This document shows positions 17,101 to 26,790 of a DNA stretch of 45,709 nucleotides, in pieces. A program made the translations under genes and the position numbers. The DNA lies in contig CAIUWA010000025.1 of assembly GCA_903902745.1 (NCBI GenBank), forward strand, positions 1 to 45,709. Direction: 5' to 3'. This DNA comes from an uncultured Opitutia bacterium (GTDB lineage: Bacteria; Verrucomicrobiota; Verrucomicrobiia; Opitutales; Opitutaceae). The notes beneath the pieces are model-generated. The model was not told the DNA's origin and searched no databases. It saw nothing but the letters and a program-made list of their open reading frames with translations. Numbering within the stretch: position 1 is the first letter of the stretch; each line of letters starts with the position of its first letter.

Positions 17101-17801
17101 GCCGCGGCCCTTTTCCGTCCGTAATGTTTCCGCAGCAGGTGGGTCCCGGCCACCAACGCCACGATTAAACCGCCCGCCATCAAGATCATCTTGCCCTTGC
17201 CGTGCACCAGCGCGTCGCCAAACAGCACAAAGGCCCCATTTTGCGGCAGGCAGAAAAGCAGTGACAGCGCGAAGCACTTGCCAAACGGCACCTCGCCCAA
17301 GCCCAACAGATAGTTCTGCACGCAAAAGGGGATGCCGGGCGTAAGCCGGAGGATGACAATCAGGTCGGTGGTGTCGCCCGCCTCCACCTTCGGCAGTTCA
17401 TAGCCCAGGCGGACGATCAGTTTCTCAAGGAGTGGGCGCAGGGCGCGGCGGGCCAAAAAATAGGTCAGGATGAAGTTCACCATGAGCGCAAGCGACGTGA
17501 ACAGGACCACGTTGCCCATGCCCAGCCGTTCACCAAACGCCGGCCCGGCCGGCAGGATCAGCGTCAGCGTCGGAACGCCGAAGGCTGGCAACACCGCGAT
17601 GGCGGTGAAAAATGCCACCGGGCCGGCATCACGAATGACGGTGACGACCTGGTCGATCAGCGACCCGACCCGGGTCACAAGACCGCGCAAATCGCCGCCG
17701 CTCAGCACCAGCGCCACGACCACCAGCCCAACCACCGCCATCACGGCCAATTTGAACAGCGGGAGCTTTTTCTTCTGAGCCGGTATCTCGGGCGTGGGCA
17801 T
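17097..17801 (-). CDS. TVP38/TMEM64 (DedA-like, SNARE-associated) membrane protein
   Basis: The protein has 234 residues from the ATG at 17801; the frame stays open to 17924, but that part reads as non-coding. One hydrophobic segment follows a basic N-terminus (QKKKLPLFKLAVMAVVGL). The VTT domain has PAFGVPTLTLILPAGPAFGE, the membrane stretch NVVLFTSLALMVNFILTYFL, LRLTPGIPFCVQNYLLGLG and a C-terminal helix. The family (PF09335) contains lipid scramblase or flippase-like proteins of the inner membrane; the substrate here is unknown. It shares four bases with xseA, which it precedes in the operon, although no functional link is known. Confidence 0.85.
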   Translation of the reverse strand: MPTPEIPAQKKKLPLFKLAVMAVVGLVVVALVLSGGDLRGLVTRVGSLIDQVVTVIRDAGPVAFFTAIAVLPAFGVPTLTLILPAGPAFGERLGMGNVVLFTSLALMVNFILTYFLARRALRPLLEKLIVRLGYELPKVEAGDTTDLIVILRLTPGIPFCVQNYLLGLGEVPFGKCFALSLLFCLPQNGAFVLFGDALVHGKGKMILMAGGLIVALVAGTHLLRKHYGRKRAAA

Positions 17802-17922
17802 GGCGGAGCCTGCGCCGCCGCGCGCAACACCGTCAAGAACTCGCGAATTTTTCTCCGCCGAGTTGAGAACCAGCGCCCCAAGCTTGCCCCCGTCATCGCA
17901 AACGGTTGGTCTGCCAGCGCTC

Positions 17923-19818
17923 ATGACCGTCCTGCGTCCCTGGCTGCTCGTCCTGCTCGCCGCGCTGGCCTACGGGCTGGCGCATCTGAGCTGGTATGGC
18001 AGCACGCCCCTCGGCCAGGTACCGGTGCTGGATGAACGGGAAAACCTCGAGCTGGCCGGACAGATCGCGGACGGCTCACTGCCGCACGAGCCGCTCTACC
18101 GGGCGATGGGCTATCCCCTGCTGTTGGCCGGCCTGCGGCTGGTTGGCGTCTCCGCGGAGTCGCTGCCGCTGGTGGCGTTACTTCTGGGCGTCGTGTTGCA
18201 CGCCCTCAGTGCCGTGCTCGCCGGCCAACTCGCCCGGCGCTGGTTCGGCGACGGCCGGGCCGGTCTGCTCGCGGGGGCACTCGTTGCCTTCAATCCGGTG
18301 CTCGTGCATTACGCGACGCAACGCCTCGATGCCACGCTCGGCCTGGTGCTCTTTCTCGCCGGCCTCGCCAGCCTGGGACTGGATCAGTCTCCATCGCGTC
18401 CCTGGCCCGAGATCGCCGCCAGCATCTGCTGGGCCCTCGCGGCCCTGACCCGCCCGCAGTTTCTCGTGGTCTGGCTCATCCTGCCCGCGATCTGCCTCTG
18501 GCGCCAGCGCACGCGCGCCGGCCTGATCGCCGCGCTCGGCGCCATCGTGGCGGGCGGGACATTTTTTGCCGCGCAAGGGCGATGGCAGCAAAGCCTGAGC
18601 GGCGAGTTTCGCCTCCTGCCCTGGCAGGGCGCCTACAACCTGTGGGGCGCCAACCAGCCCGGGACCCACGGGCGTTATTATTTCCAGACGCTGGATCTCT
18701 CGCATCCCGGAGAGAGCGACAACCCCGCCAAGCTCGAGTCCATCACGCTTTACCGGAAGGATACGGGACGCACGGAGGCGGGCATCGATGAAATGAATTC
18801 GTACTGGCGCCAGCGGTTCGTGACCCAGATCACGCAGCACCCGGTGGCCTGGCTCGGATTGCTGGCCCGGAAAACCTACGCGCTGCTGAATGACTGGGAA
18901 CAGTACAACAACAAGACCTACGCCTTTCACAAAGCGCGGTCGCCGTGGCTGCGCTGGAATCCGCTGGGTTGGGGGCTGCTGCTGGTGCTCGGTGTTGCTG
19001 GCGCCTGGCGGTTGCACGCCCAGACACCGTTTCTCACCCGGTCTGTGGGGTTGATCGCCCTGACCTATGCCGCAGGCGTCGTTTTGTTTTATGTGAGTGC
19101 CCGATTCCGCCTGCCGCTGGCCGCGCTGCTGTGCATCTCCGCCGGCGGGGCGCTGGCGCGACCGGAGTTCTGGCGCGACCTGGTACCGGGGCACCCACTC
19201 TGGCTCGCCGGCTCGATGCTCGCCGCCGGGCTCGTCGCCTTTTCATTTTTTGACGGCGTGCGGGACGCCCGGCCGTTCGTGCAGGATCATCTGCTCGTGG
19301 CGCGCGCCGCCCAGACGGTGGGCGAGGACACCGAGGTCTGGGAGCACGCCCGGGCCGCACTGGTGCTGGATCCCCGCCGGCGCGACGCCGATGAATTTGT
19401 CGTCACCAGCGGTTTAAACCGGCAGCTGACCAGCGAACTGTCCAAGGCGGAGCTGACCGTCTGGCACGAAAGCGCCCGGCGCCTGCTGACCGACGGCGGC
19501 ACGGCCGGCCCCGTGGCCCGCGTGATTGCCGCGACAGTGGAACGCGATGCCGCGACGCTCCGAACGCTGAGCCATGACAACGGCATCACGGCCTTTGACG
19601 CCCTGGGCGGGCTCGCGCTGATGCATGCGATCAACGACGAGGAAGCCGCCCGCCTGCGCGCCGCGCCGTGGACCGCCGGCTCGACGCTCTTCCTGCTGGC
19701 GCGGCAGGCGATCGCCCCGGCGGATTTTTCCGCGTGGGCCCGCACGCACCAGTCACCGGCTTGGGACCGGGCCCTGGCCATTGTGCGCCGGCGCCTGTTT
19801 CCTGACAGCACGCCATGA
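17923..19818 (+). CDS. GT39-like polytopic glycosyltransferase (GT-C fold) 1
   Basis: The protein has 631 residues. The ATG at 17923 opens straight into the first membrane helix. The first outer loop carries the acidic motif VLDERENLELA (Asp37-Glu38), the position of the catalytic or metal-binding Asp in GT-C enzymes. Further helices run to about residue 450, including YVSARFRLPLAALL, the ArnT/GT39-type RFRLP block. Residues 450-631 are soluble and helical, with ALVLDPRRRDADEF looking TPR-like. GT39-type enzymes move a sugar from a polyprenyl-phosphate carrier to lipid or protein outside the membrane; the acceptor is unknown. The next gene overlaps it by ATGA. Confidence 0.72.
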   Translation: MTVLRPWLLVLLAALAYGLAHLSWYGSTPLGQVPVLDERENLELAGQIADGSLPHEPLYRAMGYPLLLAGLRLVGVSAESLPLVALLLGVVLHALSAVLAGQLARRWFGDGRAGLLAGALVAFNPVLVHYATQRLDATLGLVLFLAGLASLGLDQSPSRPWPEIAASICWALAALTRPQFLVVWLILPAICLWRQRTRAGLIAALGAIVAGGTFFAAQGRWQQSLSGEFRLLPWQGAYNLWGANQPGTHGRYYFQTLDLSHPGESDNPAKLESITLYRKDTGRTEAGIDEMNSYWRQRFVTQITQHPVAWLGLLARKTYALLNDWEQYNNKTYAFHKARSPWLRWNPLGWGLLLVLGVAGAWRLHAQTPFLTRSVGLIALTYAAGVVLFYVSARFRLPLAALLCISAGGALARPEFWRDLVPGHPLWLAGSMLAAGLVAFSFFDGVRDARPFVQDHLLVARAAQTVGEDTEVWEHARAALVLDPRRRDADEFVVTSGLNRQLTSELSKAELTVWHESARRLLTDGGTAGPVARVIAATVERDAATLRTLSHDNGITAFDALGGLALMHAINDEEAARLRAAPWTAGSTLFLLARQAIAPADFSAWARTHQSPAWDRALAIVRRRLFPDSTP

Positions 19819-21788
19819 AGACGCTCCCGTCTCCCAGTCACCACGGCCGCTGCTGCTTCCTCGGTTGGGTGCTGTGCTCGGCGCTCTACCTGTGGATCGC
19901 GAACGGGGTGGTCGTCCGCGATTGGGACCGGGCGAATGCGTGGCATCACTATCAGTACCTGGTCGATGGATTCCTCAGCGGACACACCCATCTGTCGATC
20001 GCACCGGCGAAGGAGCTCCTGGCCCTGCCCGATCCCCGGGATCCGGCGCAAAACCTCCGTTACCGGCTGTGGGATGCGAGCCTCTACGAGGGAAAATATT
20101 ATCTCTACTACGGGCCCTCGCCGGCCCTCCTGCTGATGCTGCCGTGGAAGGTGATCACGGGATTCGCCCTGCCCCAGCGCCTCGCGACCGGGCTTTTTGC
20201 CTGCGCGGGACTCGGGGCCATGGCACTCCTGCTGAGTGGGATCCGGCGGCGATATTTTCCCGCCGCCACCCCGCGACAGCTGGCGCTCGCCGTTCTGCTC
20301 GCGGGCCAGGTTTCATGGCTGCCGGTCATTTTGCGGCGCCCCGCATTCTGGGAACTGCCAATCGTCACCGCCGCCGCGCTGCTGACCTGGAGCCTTTTTT
20401 TCCTCTGGCGGTATCACGCCGGCAACCGCCGCGCCCGGTGGGCGGTGGCGGCGGGCGTGGCCCTGGCCTGCGCCGTGGGCGCGCGGCCCACGTATGTGTT
20501 CACCGCCGGGCTGGTTACGCTGCTGTTTGCGCTGCCGCCGGACCGCGGCTGGTCGCCGGCCGGTTGGCTGCGCCGCCTGCTGCCGGTGACAATTCCCCTG
20601 GCGGCCGGGATCGCCGGCCTGCTGATTTACAATGAGGCCCGCTTCGGCCACTTCCTCGAATTCGGCCAGCGCTTTTCCCTCTGGGGCATCGACGAGCGCG
20701 AGGTCCACCACTTCAGCCTGTCGTACCTGCCCTTCAATACCTGGATTTATTTTTTCTCCCTGCCGGAGGTCAGCCCGTATTTTCCCTTTTTGCGCACGGT
20801 CTGGCCAGGGGATCTTCCCGCCGGCTATGTGGCCACGGAGGAAATGCCCGGCCTGCTGTTCGCCCTTCCCGTCCACCTGCTGGGCGCGGCTGCCCTGTAT
20901 CATGCCTGGCAGCACCGGAGCGAGGCCGCGGGACAGGCGCTGCGGTTGACGCTGGCGGGCGCGGCCGGGGCGAGCCTGCTAGCTGCCGGACTCCTCTTCT
21001 GTTTTGCCGGGGCCTGCTCCCGTTACATCGCGGAGCTCGTGGCCGGGTGGTCCCTCGTCACTGGCGTCGGTTTTCTCGCGCTGTTTTCCGCCGGGAGCAC
21101 CGGGTCGGGCTGGATCCGCCCGCTAGCTGGAGTCGCGGCCGCCTGGTCCGTGTTGTGCGTGTGGCTGGCCTCACTTGAATTCCGTGGTTTTGCTCGCGTC
21201 ACCCAGCCGGCCTTCTACCAGGCCATCGCGGAAACCCTGAATTACCCGAGCCATTGGGCCGCCCAAAAATCCGGGCAGGTCTACGGCCCGGTGGAACTCG
21301 AGGTCCATCTGGTCGGGGGGCGCGCCACCGGCTCCACCATGCTGCTGGCCAGCGGCCGCGAGGGCATGATGAACCAGCTTCTGATCGACCGCATCGCCCC
21401 CGACCGGGTCCGGCTGAAATTGGTGGAAAATGACCTGACCATGGTCGAGACCCCGGAGTTTCAGGTCAGCGGCCCGCTGCTCCGCATCGTCTGCCATGCC
21501 CCCTGGCTCTATCCGCCCGTCGCGCATCCGTATTGGCGGACCTACGCCGACGCCGACGAGCGCCGGCAGCGCCAGACCATGTTTGCCATCGAGGTGAACG
21601 GCATGTTGTACGCGCGGCTGTCGCCGTGGTTTTTTGACTCCACCGCCTTCGACCCGTTCGTGCACCACGCGTCGTCCCAGCGCGCCGCGGAGGCGTGGGT
21701 GGAAAAGATGGACCGCCTGCCCACGGCCCCGCTGCCGCGCTGGCACCCGCCTCAAGAAAACCCTTCCCCTGTCCCGGGCACGCCCTAG
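19815..21788 (+). CDS. Polytopic membrane protein, GT-C-like 2
   Basis: The protein has 657 residues, with the start ATGA overlapping the previous stop. About ten hydrophobic segments span residues 10-440. The first outer loop contains DWDRANAWHHYQYLVDGF and then SLYEGKYYLYYGPSPALLL, a pattern I know from large uncharacterised membrane proteins of several phyla. It has no clear DE motif, but DWDR may replace it. Residues 440-657 form an outer, beta-rich domain of unknown fold (YGPVELEVHLVGG). The context between glycosyltransferases suggests a GT-C enzyme. That is inference from topology and neighbours, not from a catalytic motif. Confidence 0.6.
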   Translation: MKTLPSPSHHGRCCFLGWVLCSALYLWIANGVVVRDWDRANAWHHYQYLVDGFLSGHTHLSIAPAKELLALPDPRDPAQNLRYRLWDASLYEGKYYLYYGPSPALLLMLPWKVITGFALPQRLATGLFACAGLGAMALLLSGIRRRYFPAATPRQLALAVLLAGQVSWLPVILRRPAFWELPIVTAAALLTWSLFFLWRYHAGNRRARWAVAAGVALACAVGARPTYVFTAGLVTLLFALPPDRGWSPAGWLRRLLPVTIPLAAGIAGLLIYNEARFGHFLEFGQRFSLWGIDEREVHHFSLSYLPFNTWIYFFSLPEVSPYFPFLRTVWPGDLPAGYVATEEMPGLLFALPVHLLGAAALYHAWQHRSEAAGQALRLTLAGAAGASLLAAGLLFCFAGACSRYIAELVAGWSLVTGVGFLALFSAGSTGSGWIRPLAGVAAAWSVLCVWLASLEFRGFARVTQPAFYQAIAETLNYPSHWAAQKSGQVYGPVELEVHLVGGRATGSTMLLASGREGMMNQLLIDRIAPDRVRLKLVENDLTMVETPEFQVSGPLLRIVCHAPWLYPPVAHPYWRTYADADERRQRQTMFAIEVNGMLYARLSPWFFDSTAFDPFVHHASSQRAAEAWVEKMDRLPTAPLPRWHPPQENPSPVPGTP

Positions 21789-21796
21789 CAGTCCAT

Positions 21797-21843
21797 TGCC
21801 GGGCAATACTGGCCTGACCGCCTGTTCCCCGCCTTGCCCGGCA
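21797..21843. repeat. 10-bp perfect inverted repeat after GT-C-like gene 2
   Basis: The arms tgccgggcaa (21797-21806) and ttgcccggca (21834-21843) are 27 bases apart, just after the stop. No T-run follows. The rest of the 192-bp gap up to the acyltransferase shows no recognisable signal. Confidence 0.45.
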
Positions 21844-21980
21844 CTCAGTCACCAGCCCGGGTGCTTCACGGACCATACATGCCAAATAACCCGTGGCCGC
21901 CGGCCCGGCAGTCAGAACAATTGTTTTACTCGCAATCCAACCCGCCCAAAGGATCATTACTTCCCCATTTGCCCATCCAG

Positions 21981-22586
21981 ATGAATTTCCCGGACCGGCA
22001 GGACCCGCCCCTCTTTCGCTCCCTCGGTAATGAGGTGAAAATTTGGCCAAAGGCGAAGATCGTGAATGGCGCGAACATCAGTATCGGCCATCGTGTGATC
22101 ATCGATGATTTTGTGCTTATCATCGGCGGCGAAGATACCCGCATCGGCAATTTCGTCCACATCGCTTCTTTCACATCTATCACCGGAGGAGGCCGCCTCG
22201 TCATCGGGAATTTTGCCGGCATTTCCAGCGGTGTGCGCATTTATACCGGGAACGAGCAATACAGTGGAGAATGCATGACCAATCCCACGGTACCGCCCCC
22301 TTTCCGGATTCCGATCCGGGGCGAGGTAACCATCGGCCGACATGTCATCATTGGGGCCAACAGCGTGATCCTGCCGGGGGTCACGATCGGGGAAGGCGCC
22401 GTCGTGGGAGCCTGCAGCCTAGTAACAAAGGACTGCCAGCCTTGGTCGGTGAATTTTGGCGCTCCGGCCCGCCGGATCAAGGCGCGACCCTCGGCCCAGA
22501 TCCTACGGCTCGAACAGGAATTGCTGAAAAAATTCTCTGCCGCTGACGGCTCCTTCGTCTCCCTTCCCGATGCCCCGCAAAAGTAA
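21981..22586 (+). CDS. Left-handed beta-helix (hexapeptide) acyltransferase
   Basis: The protein has 201 residues. The ATG at 21981 begins the folded part; the frame is open 147 bp further up, but that stretch is Pro-rich and not conserved-looking. Hexapeptide repeats run from about 25 to 165 (IVNGANISIGHRVIIDDF, then IGRHVIIGANSVILPGVTIG, split by a loop). The sequence ends with GAPARRIKARP, typical of sugar O- or N-acetyltransferases of the FdtC/QdtC and galactoside acetyltransferase groups. No obvious N-terminal Rossmann-like PglD domain is present. The overlapping downstream DegT gene suggests the pair makes an N-acylated amino-sugar nucleotide. Confidence 0.82.
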   Translation: MNFPDRQDPPLFRSLGNEVKIWPKAKIVNGANISIGHRVIIDDFVLIIGGEDTRIGNFVHIASFTSITGGGRLVIGNFAGISSGVRIYTGNEQYSGECMTNPTVPPPFRIPIRGEVTIGRHVIIGANSVILPGVTIGEGAVVGACSLVTKDCQPWSVNFGAPARRIKARPSAQILRLEQELLKKFSAADGSFVSLPDAPQK

Positions 22587-23775
22587 GCCGGCTGATTTGG
22601 CGATTTTCGGTACGCCACCCGAGTTCCCGACCCCGGTGCACGTGGGGAGGCCGAACCTGCCTGATCGCGAGCGTTTCCTGCAGGCAGTCGGTGCCATCCT
22701 CGACCGCAATATCCTAACCAACGACGGACCCGAAGTGCGGACCCTTGAGGAACGTTTCTGCGACCTGACCGGTGCCGGCCATGCCGTGGCCGTTTCCAAC
22801 GCCACCATCGGTCTCCAACTCGTGGCCCGGGCGCTCGGGCTGAAGGGCCGCATCCTGATGCCCGCCTTCACGTTCGTGGCCACCGCCCATGCCTTCAAAT
22901 GGCTCGGACTCGAGCCGGTCTTCTGCGACGTATGCGCGGACACCCACAACCTTGATCCCGCACAGGTGGAGCGGCACCTTAAGGGCGGGGTGGCCGCCGT
23001 GATCGGCGTACATGTCTGGGGCCGGCTATGCGCACCCATCGAGCTTGAGAACCTCTGCCGCAAGCACGGTGTGCCCCTGCTGTTTGACGCCGCTCATGCC
23101 CTCGGTTGCGAAGGCTTCGGCCGGCGCGCCGGTGCCTTTGGCACCGCGGAGGTGTTCAGCCTGCATGCCACCAAAATCTGCCATTCCTTCGAGGGCGGGA
23201 TGATTACCACGGGGGACTCAGCCCTTGCCTCCAGCCTCAGGCAGATGCGCAATTTCGGATTTTCCGGTTATGACCGCGTAGAGGGACTTGGCATCAACGC
23301 CAAGCTTCCGGAGGTATCGGCAGCCATGGGCATTCTTTCCCTTGGATCCATTGAGCAATTCCGGGGCGTGAATCAAAGGAACGGCGAGCTTTACCGACGC
23401 AAGCTCGGCTCCCTGCCAAACCTGCGGTTTGCCGACCCGGCCGCAGGCGAGCATTCCAATCACCATTACGTCGTGGCCGAGTTTCTTTCCCCCTGGCCCG
23501 CCGCCACCCGCGATGCCGTCTACCAGGCCCTTCACGCCGAGGGCGTGCTGGCGCGCCGGTACTTTCATCCCGGCTGCCACCGGATGGAACCCTATGCGAG
23601 CGAGCTCGCGGCCGCAGGCCTGCGCCTGCCGCAGACAGAAGCGCTCTGCCAGAGAGTGCTTTGCTTCCCCAACGGGAGTGCAGTGGATCCTGGTATCATT
23701 GAACGCATTTGTGACCTGACCGCCTTGATCCTAGCGGAGTTGCCCACGGTGCAGGAGCGGCTCGCGCGGCCTTGA
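22570..23775 (+). CDS. DegT/DnrJ/EryC1/StrS family sugar aminotransferase
   Basis: The protein has 401 residues, overlapping the acyltransferase gene by 17 bp. It is a PLP-dependent fold-type-I enzyme. The Schiff-base lysine is Lys202 in SLHATKICHSFEGG. Asp173 in LLFDAAHALG binds the pyridine nitrogen, and FTFVATAHAF holds the phosphate-binding stretch. Family members transfer an amino group from Glu or Gln to a 3- or 4-keto nucleotide sugar. The keto-sugar source (a 4,6-dehydratase or ketoisomerase) is not in the window. With the acyltransferase it would give an N-acylated amino sugar for the surface glycan. Its T-rich codons differ mildly from the flanking genes. Confidence 0.87.
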   Translation: MPRKSKPADLAIFGTPPEFPTPVHVGRPNLPDRERFLQAVGAILDRNILTNDGPEVRTLEERFCDLTGAGHAVAVSNATIGLQLVARALGLKGRILMPAFTFVATAHAFKWLGLEPVFCDVCADTHNLDPAQVERHLKGGVAAVIGVHVWGRLCAPIELENLCRKHGVPLLFDAAHALGCEGFGRRAGAFGTAEVFSLHATKICHSFEGGMITTGDSALASSLRQMRNFGFSGYDRVEGLGINAKLPEVSAAMGILSLGSIEQFRGVNQRNGELYRRKLGSLPNLRFADPAAGEHSNHHYVVAEFLSPWPAATRDAVYQALHAEGVLARRYFHPGCHRMEPYASELAAAGLRLPQTEALCQRVLCFPNGSAVDPGIIERICDLTALILAELPTVQERLARP

Positions 23776-23789
23776 TGCGCCCCCGGACC

Positions 23790-24746
23790 CTAAGAGTGAC
23801 CCGGTATAGCCTTGATGTCGTCCCGCGACACGCGATGCCGGACCACATAGGCCGGGCGCGCCAGCACGCTGCGGTGACAGCGGACAACAAACTCGCCCAC
23901 GACGCAAAGCAGCCCGACAACAACCAGCGCAGCCGCCACCACTGCATTCAGGATCAGGCCGTTGGAAACCGGGCCGAGCAGAGACCAATGCAGCAACGGA
24001 TCCAGCGCCACGCGCATCACCAGCAGGAAGGCGACCACCAGTGAACCCAGGCAGGTGAACTGAAAGACCGGCTCGGACAGAATGACCACATTGTCCGCAT
24101 TGTACCGCCACAGTTTGCCGAAGGTCCACCCCGACTTCCCCTGACGGCGCGTACTGTGACGCACGGGCACCTCTGCCACCCGGCCCGCCCGGGAGACGAG
24201 CAGCGGGATGCTCAGGACCTTTTCCGGCCCGAGTCTGAAGGCCGCAATGAGGCGGTAGTTGACCAACCGGAATGTGCACCCGAAGTCACGCAGGTGGATT
24301 CCCGAGAGCCGCCGCATCACCCAATTGGCCAGCCATGACGGCAGTCTTCGCGCGAGCGGATCCCGGCGATGCAGCCGGTAGCCGTTCACAACATCGGCGC
24401 CTGCCTTCGCGGCCGTGACCAGCCCGCCGATGTCGTCCGGTATCAGCTGAAAGTCGCTGTCCATCATCAGCACATACGCACCCTTCACCTCGTCCAGGCC
24501 CGAGGTGATGGCCGCCGCCTGCCCGGCATTTCGCATGAGATCCAGCCCCACCCGCACCCGTGGCTGACGACTGACCAGACCCTCAATCACCCCAAACGTG
24601 CGGTCGGTCGACCCATCGTTCACGAGGATGATTTCAAAATCCACGCCGGTCTGCTCCAATGCCTGCACCAGCGATCCAATAAAATCCTCGATAGTATTTT
24701 CCTCGTTCAGGCAGGTGATGACCGCCGAAATATATGGCTGGGGCAT
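23790..24746 (-). CDS. GT2 glycosyltransferase, polyprenyl-phosphate sugar synthase type 1
   Basis: The protein has 318 residues from the ATG at 24746; ATG 24812 is an in-frame alternative. The GT-A fold has the nucleotide-sugar segment LVNDGSTDRT (41-50) and the metal-binding DxD as Asp96-Ser-Asp98 (MMDSDFQ). The RRQGKSGWTF stretch matches the membrane-facing loop of dolichol-phosphate-mannose synthases. Two C-terminal hydrophobic segments (about 228-250 and 262-285) are as in ArnC/GtrB. These enzymes load a sugar onto undecaprenyl phosphate at the cytoplasmic face. It is divergent from the next GT-C gene across a 218-bp gap and convergent with the DegT gene (14 bp). Confidence 0.85.
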   Translation of the reverse strand: MPQPYISAVITCLNEENTIEDFIGSLVQALEQTGVDFEIILVNDGSTDRTFGVIEGLVSRQPRVRVGLDLMRNAGQAAAITSGLDEVKGAYVLMMDSDFQLIPDDIGGLVTAAKAGADVVNGYRLHRRDPLARRLPSWLANWVMRRLSGIHLRDFGCTFRLVNYRLIAAFRLGPEKVLSIPLLVSRAGRVAEVPVRHSTRRQGKSGWTFGKLWRYNADNVVILSEPVFQFTCLGSLVVAFLLVMRVALDPLLHWSLLGPVSNGLILNAVVAAALVVVGLLCVVGEFVVRCHRSVLARPAYVVRHRVSRDDIKAIPGHS

Positions 24747-24897
24747 GGGACGGGTGAGGCCGGACGCGAACGTCAATGGATGACGGCTCAGTAACTTCAA
24801 TCCGCGCGGCATGTTCAACGAGAATTCGAGGCCGGTTGACCGCTCACCCGTGTCCGCTCGCCGGGCAAGAGCAGTCAAGACCACAGCCCAGTTTACT

Positions 24898-24926
24898 TTG
24901 ACGCGCCGGATGTTCCCCGTGAAGGT
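24898..24926 (+). promoter_or_regulatory. Possible promoter of GT-C gene 3
   Basis: TTGACG (24898-24903) and GAAGGT (24921-24926) are separated by 17 bases, and the gene starts 39 bp downstream. The second hexamer is not a normal sigma-70 -10 box. The same two hexamers with the same spacing precede the tRNA-Leu gene. Confidence 0.3.
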
Positions 24927-24964
24927 CGCTTTCCTGCCGCATTCCCTTGCCGGCAGACGACGGC

Positions 24965-26707
24965 ATGCACACCAAGAGGATTTTTCAGCTGGAGCTCGCA
25001 GGATTTGTCCTGGTGCTCCTGAGCTACGGCCTGATTCGCCAACGGCTGGGCATAGACCTGACCGACGAGGGAGCCTACCTCGCGTGGCCGCTGCGGGTCG
25101 CCTTGGGCGAGGCGCCATTTTCCTCCGAGCTGCTCACCTTGATCCGGCCCATTGAGGTTTATCTCTCGATCCTTTTCAAGGTCCACCCCGGACTGACGCT
25201 CTATGAGTTCCGAATGCTCGGGTGGCTCATCCATCTCCTTTCGTTCACCCTGTTTTCTTGCTGCCTTTTCCGGCTGAGTGACGCGCCACTGCTTAGCCTG
25301 CTGATCGCCTGCGTGCCAGTGTTTGCCTGCCAGATATTTGGCCTGGTCGCACCTTCGTACAACACGTTGTCGGGCGATTTCCTGCTGGCCGCACTGAGCC
25401 TTTGGGCAATCGCCGGGATGGATCCGCAGCGGCGGCGGCTCGTGGGCTTCGCGAGCGGAGCAGCATTCTTTCTGGCCACGCTGGCCCATCCCGGTCTGGG
25501 CCTCGTGACTGCAATCCTGTTGGGCCACGAGGTTCTACGCGGCTCGTTGTGGCAAAACCTGCGCCGCCGCGACCTCACCACCACCAATCTCGGGGCAGTC
25601 GTCTTCCTGGGCTGCTGGCTCCTGTTTCTGGGCTATTTCTGGGGCAGTGGGGCATTGGCAGCCTGGCACGCGCGGATGGGGTTCAGCCGCTCGGTCGTAA
25701 CTTTCGGGCAATCCTTCCTGCAGTTTCTCTTCCAGTTGCTGACCTACCCTTTTAACCACAGCGAGACAGCGTTCGACTGCGGTTCAATCGCATTGCTGGC
25801 CGCCGGGTTGACCTGCCTGCTGACCCGTTTCGGGACTGAACGGATCGCAGGCGCGAGCAGGATCCTGCTGGGTTTGATCTTGGTCTCGACGCTGGCCTAT
25901 ACGCTGAGGGTTGAAAGCGCGTACCTGCCAATCGCCTTTGCCATGGCCTCTCTGGTCATTGCCGCGATGCCTTTCATCTCCCCTCTCTCCTCCGCCCTCA
26001 CCCCGTGCCCGCCCATCCGACTTCTCATCCTGCTGTCGGGCTGCGCCGCGCTCGTCTATGCCTCGCTTACCTATTATTTTTCTCCGTATCGCTCATGGGT
26101 CTCCGGGATTCAAGGCCTGCCCTTCGCCTTTGGCGCCGGTCTGACCCTGCTCCTCGATGTCCGTCCCAGGCAGTTCGCCCTCCTGAAGGCATTTCTGCCC
26201 ATCATGCTGGCGTGCGTGGTATATTGGGCCGCGAGCGAAAACTACCGCTACGTCTACCGCGATGACAGGATCGAGGCACTTACGACCGAATTCAGGATCC
26301 CGAAACTCCGGCATATCCGCTCGACCGCGGAACGCGTGCGCGTTCTCGAAGAGCTCTACGGGTATCTGAATGGCCGGATCAGCTTCGGCGAGCCCCTGCT
26401 CGCCTTCGACAGTATCCCGATGCTGTACTTTATTCTCGATGCCCGGCCCGCCTACGGACTGGCTTGGGCCGTGCGCTACGGGCAAAGCCCGGTGGTGCTC
26501 GCCAAGCTCAATGCCGAGCTAATGGCCAAGCCGCTGCCGACCTATGCCATCCGCAACCTCATCGACGTGGCCCCCGGAGTTTGGAGCACGGCACCGAAAA
26601 TTTCCTACGAAAACTATCCCCTGAACGAAACCGTCATGGCCAACTATGTCTTGGAAAAGACCGTCTATCCGTTCGAGATCTGGCGACTGAAAACAGCCGG
26701 TCCCTGA
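24965..26707 (+). CDS. Polytopic membrane protein, GT-C-like 3
   Basis: The protein has 580 residues from the ATG at 24965; an in-frame TTG lies at 24947. The first membrane helix is followed by [15 protein letters not shown], where Asp-Glu in the first outer loop fits the GT-C catalytic position. About ten to twelve hydrophobic segments follow up to residue 430, rich in Leu and Cys ([19 protein letters not shown]). The C-terminal ~130 residues are soluble ([20 protein letters not shown]). It probably uses a lipid-linked sugar from a neighbouring GT2. The acceptor is unknown. It is divergent from a GT2 and followed by another after 83 bp. Confidence 0.62.
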   Translation: MHTKRIFQLELAGFVLVLLSYGLIRQRLGIDLTDEGAYLAWPLRVALGEAPFSSELLTLIRPIEVYLSILFKVHPGLTLYEFRMLGWLIHLLSFTLFSCCLFRLSDAPLLSLLIACVPVFACQIFGLVAPSYNTLSGDFLLAALSLWAIAGMDPQRRRLVGFASGAAFFLATLAHPGLGLVTAILLGHEVLRGSLWQNLRRRDLTTTNLGAVVFLGCWLLFLGYFWGSGALAAWHARMGFSRSVVTFGQSFLQFLFQLLTYPFNHSETAFDCGSIALLAAGLTCLLTRFGTERIAGASRILLGLILVSTLAYTLRVESAYLPIAFAMASLVIAAMPFISPLSSALTPCPPIRLLILLSGCAALVYASLTYYFSPYRSWVSGIQGLPFAFGAGLTLLLDVRPRQFALLKAFLPIMLACVVYWAASENYRYVYRDDRIEALTTEFRIPKLRHIRSTAERVRVLEELYGYLNGRISFGEPLLAFDSIPMLYFILDARPAYGLAWAVRYGQSPVVLAKLNAELMAKPLPTYAIRNLIDVAPGVWSTAPKISYENYPLNETVMANYVLEKTVYPFEIWRLKTAGP

Positions 26708-26790
26708 TCAGGACCTTTTTTCCTTCTGCAGCCGGCCAAAAAGGCTTCCGTCGCCACCCCGGCCGTCTAGCGTGGCAGCTTCACCGTTCC

